From: Paracentrotus lividus
Lineage: Eukaryota > Echinodermata > Echinoidea > Camarodonta > Echinidae
Length of the DNA: 64,000 nucleotides
Direction of reading: 5' to 3'
Assembly (NCBI GenBank): GCA_940671915.1
Contig: CALNVZ010003433.1
Location: 24,595,003-24,659,002 of the forward strand
Part shown: positions 12,891-22,285 of the stretch, one piece after another
Numbering within the stretch: position 1 is the first letter of the stretch
Layout: each line of letters opens with the position of its first letter
Notes under the pieces: model-generated
The model's input: only the letters and a program-made list of their open reading frames with translations
What the model was told of the DNA's origin: nothing
Databases searched by the model: none
Translations under genes and position numbers: made by a program

Positions 12891-13124
12891 AACCGACCTT
12901 TTTTAATACTCCTATCCAATTCTCACCACTCATCTTCTCCTCACAGGTTAGAACTGAACGGCCATCGAAGACGGTTATCATGGGAAGCCACGCCTCGATC
13001 TATCCATGAGGGGGTGCAAGCAGCCATTATGAACAGCGATTGTTTGGTCTTTGATTCAAGTATTGCTCAACTCTTTGCAGAGAATGGTAACTTAGGGATT
13101 AACGTCACAATATCAATGTGCTGA
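6082..13124 (+). CDS. SIAH1: SIAH-family RING E3 ubiquitin ligase (seven in absentia homologue), 4 coding exons
   Basis: Joining 6082-6277, 9918-10157, 11562-11754 and 12947-13124 gives 807 nt, a 268-residue protein with no frameshift. All junctions are GT-AG and each restores the family sequence. A RING finger lies at about residues 27-61 (C27, C30, C41, H45, C48, C51, C58, C61). The two SIAH zinc fingers follow (C84, C91, H103, C107; C114, C121, H133, H138), then the TRAF-like substrate-binding domain to the C-terminal NVTISMC. Known family role: dimeric cytosolic E3 that takes E2-ubiquitin through the RING and sends bound substrates to the proteasome. The start ATG at 6082 is chosen because MSR is the family N-terminus and an acceptor AG lies 29 nt upstream. 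The N-terminal tail is slightly shorter than in vertebrate SIAH1. A possible poly(A) signal AATAAA lies near 14148. Confidence 0.95.
6290..6720. other. SIAH intron 1, 5' part: no gene
   Basis: The intron start contains two echoes of exon 1 words (around 6436-6580: cagaataataatcaacatta, ccacccatccttcagttcag, ctgaccaaaactctacacaa). These look like degenerate copies of the CQSGHLVC...RPKL coding stretch of exon 1. No open frame survives. Otherwise nothing recognisable. Confidence 0.3.
6818..8424 (+). mobile_element. Tc1/mariner transposon with IR/DR ends, defective
   Basis: The element is flanked by TA (6816-6817 and 8425-8426). Its ends are CAGTGTCCCCAAAAATTATT on the left and the matching inverted end at 8424. 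The terminal inverted repeats are long, about 200 bp. Each carries an outer and an inner copy of the CCAAAAATTATTTGTACACT word (about 6825 and 6993; 8225 and 8398), the IR/DR layout of Sleeping Beauty-like Tc1 elements. Total 1607 bp, the size of an autonomous Tc1 element. It lies in SIAH intron 1 in the sense direction. Confidence 0.9.
7120..8215 (+). pseudogene. Decayed Tc1 transposase
   Basis: Fragments in shifting frames match Tc1 transposase landmarks. Near 7745-7800 a [16 protein letters not shown] piece corresponds to the family's VMVWGCFSA motif. Near 7912-8010 a HNNDPNYTA...SPDL piece corresponds to the DNDPKHTA...SPDLNPI block that precedes the last catalytic acidic residue. Near 8085-8190 an LERIWNVL...[11 protein letters not shown] piece matches the C-terminal helix. 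Stops and frameshifts throughout; it cannot encode an active enzyme. Confidence 0.8.
8427..9917. other. SIAH intron 1, 3' part
   Basis: No coding similarity. It contains the 216 bp hAT-like MITE at 9193-9408 and ends in the polypyrimidine/AG acceptor of exon 2 (ttctgttcag). Confidence 0.5.
9193..9408. mobile_element. hAT-like MITE, 216 bp with 8-bp target duplication
   Basis: The ends CATACCTGCC and GGCAAGTAT are imperfect inverted repeats, and the interior is full of repeated AATAGGGAC words in both orientations. The flanking octamer GCATAGTA is present exactly at 9185-9192 and 9409-9416, as expected for a hAT-superfamily insertion. Non-coding. Confidence 0.85.
9918..10157 (+). CDS. SIAH1: SIAH exon 2 (zinc fingers)
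   Basis: Acceptor ttctgttcag at 9916-9917; the first two bases complete Gly66. It encodes [18 protein letters not shown] through HKSITTLQ and contains both zinc-finger motifs of the substrate-binding domain. Donor CAAG|GTATAG at 10157/10158, phase 1. Confidence 0.94.
10666..11100. repeat. Foldback element in SIAH intron 2
   Basis: caataattgctagagggtat at 10666 is the inverse of the arm ending at 11100 (...ataccctctagcaattattg). The arms are at least 35 bp and nearly perfect. The roughly 360 bp between them is a GC-richer insert with a G18 run near 10958. No coding capacity recognised. Confidence 0.75.
11232..11561 (+). repeat. Tandem partial copies of SIAH exon 3 with its acceptor
   Basis: Immediately before the true exon 3, the same unit (acceptor, first ~84 nt of exon 3, then a GT-rich pyrimidine tract) is repeated. 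An incomplete copy lies at about 11232-11288, a copy begins at 11289 after tttttatag, and a copy begins at 11428 after gtgttttacag. True exon 3 begins at 11562. Spacing is 139 and 134 bp. The copies encode EDIV.LATDI.L.GAVDWVM-like sequence up to CFGQ, then run into intronic sequence and a stop. The copy at 11428 is almost identical to the real exon. Confidence 0.9.
11562..11754 (+). CDS. SIAH1: SIAH exon 3 (TRAF-like domain, first half)
   Basis: Acceptor gtgttttacag at 11560-11561, GT completing the split Gly. It encodes [20 protein letters not shown] through KQAENFAY. Donor TATAG|GTAAGT at 11754/11755, phase 2. This is the only copy of the reiterated unit that continues into [15 protein letters not shown] and has a functional donor. 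Confidence 0.95.
11772..11905 (-). repeat. tRNA-derived SINE copy 1 in SIAH intron 3
   Basis: Read on the - strand, the head gccatagctcagtcagtaga has a pol III A-box form (TAGCTCAGTCAG) and is followed at normal tRNA spacing by a B-box (GGTTTGAATCCC). The body then runs to about 11772. A second copy lies about 270 bp downstream. Confidence 0.75.
12045..12162 (-). repeat. tRNA-derived SINE copy 2 in SIAH intron 3 (head truncated)
   Basis: Same order as copy 1: ttgaacaaagagtgaaactg, then atgagcaaagaaaatgggat, then a B-box-like gggattcggccccaagacct. The alignment ends at the tagacagg position, so the A-box part is missing. Confidence 0.7.
12720..12888 (+). repeat. Different tRNA-like SINE with long poly(A), 58 bp before SIAH exon 4
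   Basis: The body contains tggtcaagctg (A-box-like) and aggttcgaatct (B-box) about 50 nt apart, then a tail region and an uninterrupted A run at about 12854-12888. The tail ends just upstream of the exon 4 acceptor, so the SINE abuts the branch-point/polypyrimidine region. Confidence 0.65.
12947..13124 (+). CDS. SIAH1: SIAH exon 4 (TRAF-like domain C-terminus and stop)
   Basis: Acceptor catcttctcctcacag; the first G completes Arg. It encodes [20 protein letters not shown] to [12 protein letters not shown], with the TGA at 13122-13124. Fully colinear with the family C-terminus, no indels. Confidence 0.95.
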
Positions 13125-13637
13125 GGGTACCTTCAACATTTTAAGTGCAATCACTTCTAGTAACTTAAGTTAACCGAGTTTATTTCTTGATTGGGGTGCT
13201 ACATAAAGTGGCCTGTTGGCTCATAATCACCAATAAGTCACAGTAATTTTGTTTTAGGTTCTTTTGTATTTTCTGAATCTGGAGATTCCAAGCTTTCCAA
13301 ACACTTGTAGTTGCTGTAGGTAAAATTAAATTGAATATCACATTAGAGTTACGAGCTATCAATGATATCCTTTGCACAAGAATTTGCTTCTCCCATCACT
13401 TGCTCTGTCCTTTTTGTGACTTTTTGGTGGCACTGTGCCTTCAGATCACATATGACTATTGTGTAGAGCTTTCGATACAATATGTTCGTGTACAAATACC
13501 ACACTGCATTTCACCGTATAAGGCTGCTCAGTAATTTTGAGTGGAAATGTGCAGATAAGATTGTTGTCTCTTGTAACATGCCATCTATAACAGAAATCAT
13601 CGCTACATTTGTATGAATCTATTTGATAGGAGAGATA

Positions 13638-13783
13638 CAGTCTACTATAACAGGCACGGATACAAGATCTTCTGATACAACAAAGTAATTCTCCTGTTCC
13701 AATTTTCAAAACGTGAGATACTGTTTGTTGATAAGATATTTTGGCTTTATCCTATGCACCTCATTATAATGAGAATGGACTGT
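13638..13783. mobile_element. CAGTCCAC-family MITE, copy 1
   Basis: TA-flanked ends: tacagtctactataacagg on the left and cctcattataatgagaatgg / actgta on the right, inverted relative to each other. Same end sequence as the elements at 17155, 42943 and 58481. Confidence 0.6.
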
Positions 13784-14523
13784 ATATATGCAATATTGTG
13801 GCAAGACACAACAACATTTTTTTTTCTGAATAATACTCTCCCATATTATGTAGCACCCTATATCATTTACTTATTCAATTCATAGTTTTATTCTGCCCTA
13901 CTTTGGAAAAGTGATGAATAATAATTAATTCTAATGACGTATCTCTCAATAACATTCAGTATGTATATACATGGCTTAAACTTCAAAATGAAATTTGGGG
14001 TTTGAGCTTATGTGAACATGCGAGCAATTTGGCCTACATGTACTTGTGCAGAAACAAACCATGCAGAATTGCGATCACTGTTCAAGTTTTTTCTTTTGTG
14101 TTGAAGAATGATGACGGTGTTAACCAGAATCGAAATAGTCATTATACAATAAAGTAAGTTGGATATGGCCTTATGGTGAAAACCTATGATTGTACTGTTG
14201 GTAAATTCATTCCAGTGCATAGAACATGGTATTTTGAGAGATTATGGTTGTTCAGAATTTTATAAAACGAAATTCACATTAATGTTGCCAAGCATATATT
14301 TATTTTGGTTTATCAGACACAGTCATCTATTGGTGACAATCGGAGCTAATTTTGTGATGTTTTAGTGAATGGCTGAGGAGAAAATTCACAAACTATTGTT
14401 TGTGTTTTGTCCTGTCCTGGCCACCAAGTGTTAATTTTTTTTTCAGCTACTCTGTAAAACATTTTGAAATTGGCTGTTCTTTATTGTCCACCGTCATCTA
14501 CAAAAAACATTAGATATTCGACC

Positions 14524-14712
14524 AAGACTTGGCACTTTGCAAAGTCCTCTCATTTGCAGACACTGGCCAGGTCATCCTGGTTGCAATGCTCCGTAAGATT
14601 TGGACATTGAAGGAGGTGTCCCATGGTTTGAGGTGTACCACAATCACAGTTTACATTTTCATTCTCATAATAACCCTACTCTCGCATATTAACTTGGCGC
14701 CGAAGTCAATTG
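14524..14712 (-). pseudogene. Retrotransposon C-terminal CCHC-like remnant
   Basis: On the - strand one frame reads NCDCGTPQTMGHLLQCPNL then CNQDDLAS. This matches the C-x-C-G-x2-Q-T-x2-H-L-L-x-C-P signature found after the RT/RNase H region of many non-LTR retrotransposon polyproteins. Upstream residues (LRRQVNMRE then a stop) resemble the usual LNRLRTGVGR.K.N...WG lead-in, but broken. Only a short fossil fragment. Confidence 0.6.
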
Positions 14713-16554
14713 AAGGACTTCCAAGACCTCTAGTCTTGCCGCTAGCCTAGGGGCAGCTGCTCTTTGGTAGGGGGAGGTAACTTGTCTTTATGGTGATTAC
14801 ATTGTAAGTCATTGCTAAAGTGGCTCCGAGTTTCATCAATAGATGAAAATCCCTGATGAACTGAATTAAATATGTTTTTAACATGTATGTTTGATGTGTT
14901 TTACAATGTCTTGAACAAACAAATCATTATCATGTTTCTTATACTAAAATCAGGGGGGTAGCCAAAAGCTGGTTTGGTCCTGTTTCCTTTGGCCAAAGTA
15001 GGGCAGAAGTATTAAAGACTTTACTGTGAAAAAATAAGATATTACAAATTCTGTAGCCATAGTCGAGAGAATCTGAGTGTGATTTTCAAAGAATACTTGG
15101 ATAGGTAATGATAATTCTGGTTTGTGTCACAATACAGAAATATTGAAGTTGAAATTTTGATGGGAGCCAGAAAGGTGTCAATTTGTTATTGTTTTCACAA
15201 AGTAACCAGGGAAAGCTTTTACAGCAAGTAGTTACTGTACCATATTCTCTGTGAGAAATCTGTTTACAGTTACATTTTGTTTTCAGTGGTGCTCTTTACA
15301 TCGCGTTAAATTAATGTATTTTTTATTTTTTGTTTTTGATGACACGTAATTAATACACCATCTAGAGAATTGAGTTGGTTAGATTTTGTGTGAAATTACG
15401 ATGTTTATTTAATCAATAATCCAATCACAATCATACAAGATGGTTTTTGCATCAGAATATATTGACATTTCCACTTTACACTTTTCTTTCGGGATATTTT
15501 GTGAAAATGGTGACAAATTACAGATAGGGGTTTTTAACATCCTTCTGGCTCTCAAAACCATGATTTCAAGAAAGACAGGAAAGATGGTATTCAGAAGATA
15601 AATGTATGGAATTATTGAATTTTGTATGCTTTATTGAATTGTGTAGATGATCATTATGACTTGCCTAATTTTTATAGGCAGTATTAATAGTTCTTGTTTG
15701 TTTATATGTATGTATATGCGCTTTTGCCACTTAATTTCAGAATTGAAAGGACTACTCACTTTTACATCCTCTTTAGAAATTGAAATGGACATGGAATCCT
15801 GTTTAATAACATTACAACCTACATTCAGAAGTCACAGATGGACATAATTCTGTTTTGTTTAGCTTCTGTGAAATTAATTAGCCCTGTGTAGGATTTAAGA
15901 TAACTCTGTCTAACGGCATGGTTACAATTGATCATGCGTGTTCGGTATCATCATCATCAGATATCTCGCCAACTCCTGCGACTTTGGGGGCCAATAGGTC
16001 TGTGCTATATGTGTAGCCAAATAGTCCACAAGTTTTACACATTATTCGGAATCTCTACATGAAATTAATAATTTGATGATGCATGGATCCATACATGCCA
16101 ATAGAAAAACATATGTTTTGACATAATAGCGTAGACATGATTTTAATAATGAAGCTTGTTCACCCAATATGTTACAATGATATTTGATACATTTCCAGAA
16201 GTTTAAAGTTTTGTTTCCACACAGGTAGGATTGCCTCTTCAAAATCACCTAAAAGGTTAGAAAGATTGCGTTTAGATTCCATGCTTTTGTTTCTATGGTT
16301 TAGATGCTATACACATCTCATGGCTGTGTGTAGTGTGTGGTTAACCTCACATTGTATGTTCACTAGCTTTCTATCCTATAGATGCCATTTTGTTAAAAGA
16401 CAAAGGTCCTGGAAAGGGCAATTAATTATCAAAATTGACAGCCAAAAGCTTGATTGAAGTGTGTATACCAGTTCCCTGTAGTAATCCTAGCTGAAATTAT
16501 ATTGATTGTTTTGTATAGCAATTCATAAAGTAGAAGTATATGTTCATCACCATC

Positions 16555-16850
16555 TATTTAATGTTGAATGTTTTTGTCTATGGCTGGCCATTCATGCCAA
16601 ACAAAAGAAATTACTTATTGCCCAGAATGTTAAATGTTATTGTCCAGAAAGGACGCCTCTTTAATGTTGTATGTTTTTGTCTATTGGCAGCCGTCTATAA
16701 CTGTGAAAGAAAATGAACCAACTCTTTTCATTAATGTATGTTGAATGTTTCTGTCTATGGCTGGCCATTCATGCCCGTGAAAGACTTCTTTCCAGTTCTG
16801 TCCATGGCCGGCCATCCATGCCAGTGAAAGAAATTCTTTCCATTTTTGTT
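16555..16850 (+). repeat. Degenerate tandem repeat (TCTATGGCTGGCCATTCATG)
   Basis: Words taatgttgaatgtttttgtc and ctatggctggccattcatgc recur three to four times in this order with variation, together with gtgaaagaaattctttcc. Period uneven, roughly 75-110 bp. Confidence 0.65.
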
Positions 16851-17154
16851 GTATATAAGATTGCTTTAATGTATGTGTAATTCATTTTTATACTGTATAC
16901 TGTGTATGAGCCATTTTTTTTTCTTTTTTTTTATACAAAAATTGCAAATTCTGTTATTCAGCAAACCCTTTTCTGTACCAATTTTTTAGCATGCATGTAA
17001 AGAAATCAATGCTTTTTCATGAGCTTACAGAAGGAAGACTTTGGATCACTTAACTCACTTGATGAAGAAATTTGAAATAATATTTGCCACTTAAAATTGC
17101 CTCTGACACGTGTAGGACATCAACATTTATAACTAATGTAGATTTTGATGAATG

Positions 17155-17319
17155 CAGTCTACTCCTATTATAACAAGAATGGATTCCATGAGATTTTTTT
17201 AATTACAAGGCCATTCTACCGGTCCCAATTTGAAACGAGTTATGTAACTATGTGTCTTGTTAAGTACAATGAGGCAGTTAGCTTTGTCTCGACCACCTCA
17301 TACTTATGGGAGTGGACTG
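17155..17319. mobile_element. CAGTCCAC-family MITE, copy 2
   Basis: Left end cagtctactcctattataac, right end cttatgggagtggactg; ends inverted, about 165 bp. Here the flanks read gcagtc...gactgc rather than a clean TA. Confidence 0.6.
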
Positions 17320-18699
17320 CATTTAAGTCTGTCAATTTACTTTAAGGCGGGGGGGGGGGGGGGGGGTGTAATCATGTTAGTTATTTTGTTTCCTGATTTC
17401 TGAGACCAATTTAAGAGAGAATTTAATGTTTTCATGACAGTTAAAATCATTTGAGGGCTTAATTTATCATGTTTCTTCTGTAAGTTGGCAACCCTGCTAA
17501 CTCGCGTGGAAAAATGAATGTTTTTTAAATTTTTTTTTAGAATGTTCCCAATTTACCAAGTGCTTAATTTTCTTGTTTGCTGTATGATGCCAAATGCCAG
17601 ACTGCAAGGAACGGACATATTGTGTGGAGAAATTTCAGTTCCTAATTTCCCTATATGAATTATGATCTTTTTAATGTAAACAGGTATAATTTTACAATCA
17701 AACGGAACAATGAGAGAAAGGACTCAAAACGAAGAAGAAGAAGAAGAAGAAGATTTTGTGGAGAAACTTTTGATCTTTCTATAGATACAAATCTTATGTT
17801 GTTTCGATGGCTCTGACTCATAACATATTGCATCAAACCCCCAAAATGTGGAAAATTTTCACAAATAGGTTCAACTGCAGTAAAGGTACTCCAGGTTAAA
17901 TAATCCAGATATCCCACAACTAATCTGAATCGTATACAAATATTTATCAAATATTAATAATAACACGTTTGTAAATCTAGATCATTATTGTCATTTAAAC
18001 ACCTATATGTATTGTTATGAACTCTATAAATTGGAAATTGATTATGATATTTTGGATGGACAATCATTATCTGGGAAGAATAATTCAAATGAGACTCTGA
18101 ATATCTTGATGTATCGTTCACATTTTGTTTTGTACGCAGAACTCTTTGACTCAATATAGATGGCCACGTTAATGTGGACGAGTCGCCCTCTACGTTAAAT
18201 GCGAATTAATCTATTATCAAATGGCAATCCCAGATTGAGGGAGAAATGAAAAATACCGGGGTTTTTTGTTGTTGTTTGTCTTTTTTAAAATTTATTTTCA
18301 AGGTTTGAGTATCATAAAAACTGTGTGAAAGGCGTGCTTTTATAACACCCTTCAATGTATAATAATTGGCCATTATAGTGATTAGAATAACCCATAACGT
18401 GACATGCAATGTAGAATATAATAGTCTTTGTATATAGCACGCTGGTATTGTAACTATTGTATTATATTGATAGGGCAAATATATGTCGGGTTTCCTTAAG
18501 AAACATTGAAAATGAGTTCAATGTCGTTTCGAACGACCATTGGTCACAAATAAAACATAAGAAAAGTGAATTTCTTGAAATCTCCGTTTTTATCATTTTT
18601 CATAAAATTTGCATCGCCAATCGGCATTCTCAGCTGTTTCATGAGCGAGAATCGAGCAAGATATAATTTTATATTCGATAGAGGGAATAAGAATTTAGA

Positions 18700-18751
18700 T
18701 TGTGTGTGTGTGTGTGTGTGTGCTGGAGGAGGGGTAGAGGCAGGGAAAGGT

Positions 18752-18803
<52 letters not shown>
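18700..18803. repeat. (GT)n and (GA)n microsatellites
   Basis: A TG run of about 22 nt, then a short purine-rich spacer, then an uninterrupted AG run of about 46 nt. Confidence 0.95.
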
Positions 18804-18806
<3 letters not shown>

Positions 18807-19081
18807 TCCATAGACGTATACATAACCTGGAGGATAAAAGTCGAAACGAGTCGAAATTTCAGACAAACATAATAACGACGACCCTTGCTTTATGATGTGT
18901 CATGGCGGTACAATATATTAATAAATAAATAAATGAATGAAACCAACATTTTGTCCAGGATACATTTCTTTCGCTGTATATGGCATAAATTGGCATAAAT
19001 AATACATTATCTCAAATACTTGTTTTTATTGAATGAAAGCCAATACGAGAAACTCTATTATAATGAAAACTAATACTAGTA

Positions 19082-19237
19082 TTCCAGAAGAAAAATCGTT
19101 GGAGTCCAAATGTTTCACTTTAACCGGTTTCTTATTTATTTCTTCAGAAATTTCAGAAATTATTTCTTCTTTCTGAATAAATAAATAAGAAACCGGTTAA
19201 AGTGAAACATTTGGACTCCAACGACTTTTCTTCTGAA
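19082..19237. repeat. Near-perfect palindrome with ~60 bp arms
   Basis: cgttggagtccaaatgtttc then actttaaccggtttcttatt on the left is matched by aataagaaaccggttaaagt then gaaacatttggactccaacg on the right. Only about 30 bp separates the arms. Arm identity is nearly complete. Confidence 0.9.
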
Positions 19238-19654
19238 ATCTTATTTTTCAGTTGTACTTTATCCGTGACGGAGGAATTCTTCTTTCAAATTTTGTGGGTA
19301 TATAAACATTGTATAGCGCTGAACACGTTTGGCTGTGTGTTTTATTAATAAAACAAGTATAGACAGGCTAGTTAATGCATTTAACAGAGTTACTGATTAT
19401 TACATAACACTACTATGAATCATTACGACAAAATAAAGAAATTAAAATACAAATCTGATAATAAAAGAAAGTTATGAATAGTCTGGCTAGCAATCCCCCC
19501 CCCCCCGAAAAAAAAAAAAATAAAAAAAATAAAATAAAAATCATTCACTCCATTCCATTTGGGGAGTTTCCCAAAGTAACACAAACATTGAAAAAGTCAT
19601 ATAAAATACAAAATTTAAAAAAAAAAAAAAGTTGCACAGAGTTGCAATAAAGTG

Positions 19655-19800
19655 TACATAACTTTTCGCAACTTTGAGGAACTTTTCGCAACTTTGCGGA
19701 ACTTTTCGCAACTCTGGGGAACTTTCCTCAACTTAACGAAATTTTGCTTAAACTTTTAAAACTGTGTGCAACTTTAGGCAATTTTCAACAACTTGGCCAA
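19655..19800 (+). repeat. Short tandem repeat, ~20 bp unit
   Basis: gcaacttttcgaggaac-type units (AACTTTTCGCAACTTTGMGG) are repeated about three times cleanly and several more times with decay. Confidence 0.75.
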
Positions 19801-20847
19801 TTTCGCGAACTCCCCGAAACTCCCCATGTGACATGGGCCCTATTCCATCATTCTCAAAACTCGTTCCCTTAACAATTACTGGCAGTTCAGCGATTCTTCT
19901 CTCTTCTACTGAATTGTACCTACCCCCAAACATGCATATACGTTTACATCATTTACCGAATATCCAGGTAGGCAGAAGTACCTTGCAACCGGGAGGTCAG
20001 TGTGTTTTCTTCTGTATTGATGACTGATGTTTATGATGATGGTAAAATGGCATCCTGAAGTTACTGCTCGTTTCCCCTTAATTTAGTGCTCTTTCCCTTA
20101 TCTAAATGCCCCACAACTTAAAGTAAATATCATTTCACTTGTTTACAACATTCTTCATGTCTTAAGGAAGCTGCTGTCCTCTTTCTGCCAAATTTACTGA
20201 GTAATTTTGCATGACTTTTTTTTTAAAGTTTTATTTTTATTTGTTTTATTACTTCACTGTACTGTAAATATAAACCTGTTCCCATGTTTGCTAGGCATGT
20301 TAGTATTTGACTTTCACGGCTGTGCGAGCAATGAAGCTGGTTAATTGAGTAGACTTTGTATCCTTTGCCTATGTGCTCTTATACATGTTGGTACATTCAT
20401 ACATGTGTTGCATTCATTTGGTGGTATCTCATTCCGCGAAGACGGATTGGGACTAATTTGAGACGGTTTTGAAATTGTCGGGAAACTGACGGGAAAAGTG
20501 TCTCTGTGACGGGAAAAATATCGGACACGTTGATACTTTTTTCCGTCGCGGAGACGTCTCCGATACAAATCAATTCTAGTTGTAAACTTAAGAGATAGAG
20601 GGCGCTACCATTCTACTCAAAGCGAACGTGCCCATTTACTTTTTTTTTTTTTTTTGGACAGTTTTTCACTTTATTTTCTTTATTGTGGCGAGCAACTACC
20701 TTTTCAAAGAAATGTTCAACTTGAATAAGTAGGCTACGCTAAGAGTCTGAATTTTTCAAAAATAGGAATAACTTATTGCAAAGGAAAAAAAAAGTCCTGT
20801 CACTTGTGTCAATTCGAAAGCCTAGTCAGATCAAATTCCTGTACAAT

Positions 20848-22285
20848 CCCTGATAGCAGACTGACGTCTTAAAGACGTCTTAAACTGGTCAAAACTGGTC
20901 AACTCGTCATACCGTCGTAAACACGACATTTTTATGATGTCTTAACGACGTCTTCCAAACGATTAATAGAATCTGATATTTAAATATCTTTACATGTTTC
21001 TATGCGATGTCATTATGTCTTCTTGGTAATGACTTTCAAAGACGTTAATTTTCTATTTTTGGAGCAAAAAATTATGACAGTAATATGACGTCTTTATGAT
21101 GTCTTTACGACGTCTATAAGACCACTTTTCTTGTCATTTTTTGACCAAAATACGACATCTTTAAGACGTCTTTAAAACGTCTATAAGACAACTTTTTGAT
21201 GTCTTTACGACGTCTATAAGACCACTTTTCTTGTCATTTTTTGACTTTAAGACGTCTTTAAAACGTCTATAAGACAACTTTTTTGTCTATTTTCTACCCA
21301 AATATGATATCTTTAAGACGTCTTTACGACGTTTATAAGATCACTTTCCTTGTCATTTTTTGACCAAAATACGACATCTTTAAGACGTCTTTAAAACGTC
21401 TATAAGACAACTTTTTGATGTCTTTACGACGTCTATAAGACCACTTTTCTTGTCAGTTTTTGACCAAAATACGACATCTTTAAGACGTCTTTAAAACGTC
21501 TATAAGACAACTTTTTTGTCTATTTTTTTTTACCCAAATACGATATCTTTAAGACGTCTTTACGACGTTTATAAGACCACTTTTCTTGTCATTTTTTTGA
21601 CCAAAATACGACATCTTTAAGACGTCTTAAATAAATAAGACAACTTTTTGCTTTCATTTTGACCAAAATACAATGTTTCTGTTGGTCATTAATATTCATA
21701 AGCAGTATTCTGAGATTTGAAAAAAGGGGAAAATGAATAGAAATATGCAATTTTAAGCCATGTAACCGGCATTATGGCTTATTGACATAATCAAATTGTT
21801 TAAATTATTATCATATTATGTATAACACAATTTCAAGGTGCTTCATAATGACAATCTTCATATTTCAATAACAAAGTGTAATTTAATAATAAGTAACTGT
21901 CTTTCTTCAAACATTGGTCTGTAGCACTTTATATAGCAGACCGACACACTGCCAGTATAATAGGGCCTTTGTGTAGGACAGCATAGGTTATAATATTAGG
22001 ATAGGTTAGGATAGGATAGATAGACTCAGTATTAATGTCAACATCCCTGATAGCAACAGTGACGTCTTAAAGACGTCAGAAAAAAAATTTTATGACGTAA
22101 ATTTGCACCCGCGTTTGACGTCTTAAAGACGTCGTATTTTTACGTCATAAAGATGTCAGTTTTAGACGTAATAATGAGTAAAAATACGATGTCTTAGACG
22201 TCAAACGTGGTTGCCAAATTACGTCATAAAGATGTCTTTTCCTGACGTCTTTAAGACGTCTTTAAGACGTCACTCTGCTACAGGG
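20848..22285. mobile_element. CCCTGATAGC element, copy 1 (nested)
   Basis: Starts CCCTGATAGCAGACTGACGT and ends in the inverted form ...GTCACTCTGCTACAGGG (one T lost relative to copy 2). The dinucleotide AT flanks both ends. The interior holds a tandem array of GACGTC words (about 21060-21660), an AT-rich middle, and a foldback right end beginning at 22045 with another CCCTGATAGCA. No ORF. It lies inside the GGTGGTATCTCA element. Confidence 0.85.
21060..21660 (+). repeat. GACGTC-rich tandem array inside the CCCTGATAGC element
   Basis: Repeated blocks of the type gtctttacgacgtctataag, accacttttcttgtcatttt, ttgaccaaaatacgacatct, ttaagacgtctttaaaacgt recur about five times with a period near 115-130 bp. 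Each block carries several palindromic GACGTC cores. The same array appears at about 27050-27500. Confidence 0.85.

Larger units (their letters stand above)
13125..16540. other. SIAH 3' UTR/flank and intergenic DNA
   Basis: No gene seen beyond the RT scrap listed separately. An AATAAA at about 14148 may serve SIAH polyadenylation; I cannot fix the transcript end from sequence alone. Contains one CAGTCCAC-type MITE (13638-13783). Confidence 0.4.
16851..20419. other. Gene-free stretch with simple repeats
   Basis: No protein similarity. It contains a G run at 17347-17367, the CAGTCCAC MITE at 17155-17319, (GT)n at about 18700-18721 and (GA)n at about 18757-18803, the palindrome at 19082-19237, C/A homopolymers near 19495-19520, and a short GCAACTTTGCGGAACTTTTC-type tandem repeat at about 19655-19800. 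Confidence 0.5.
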
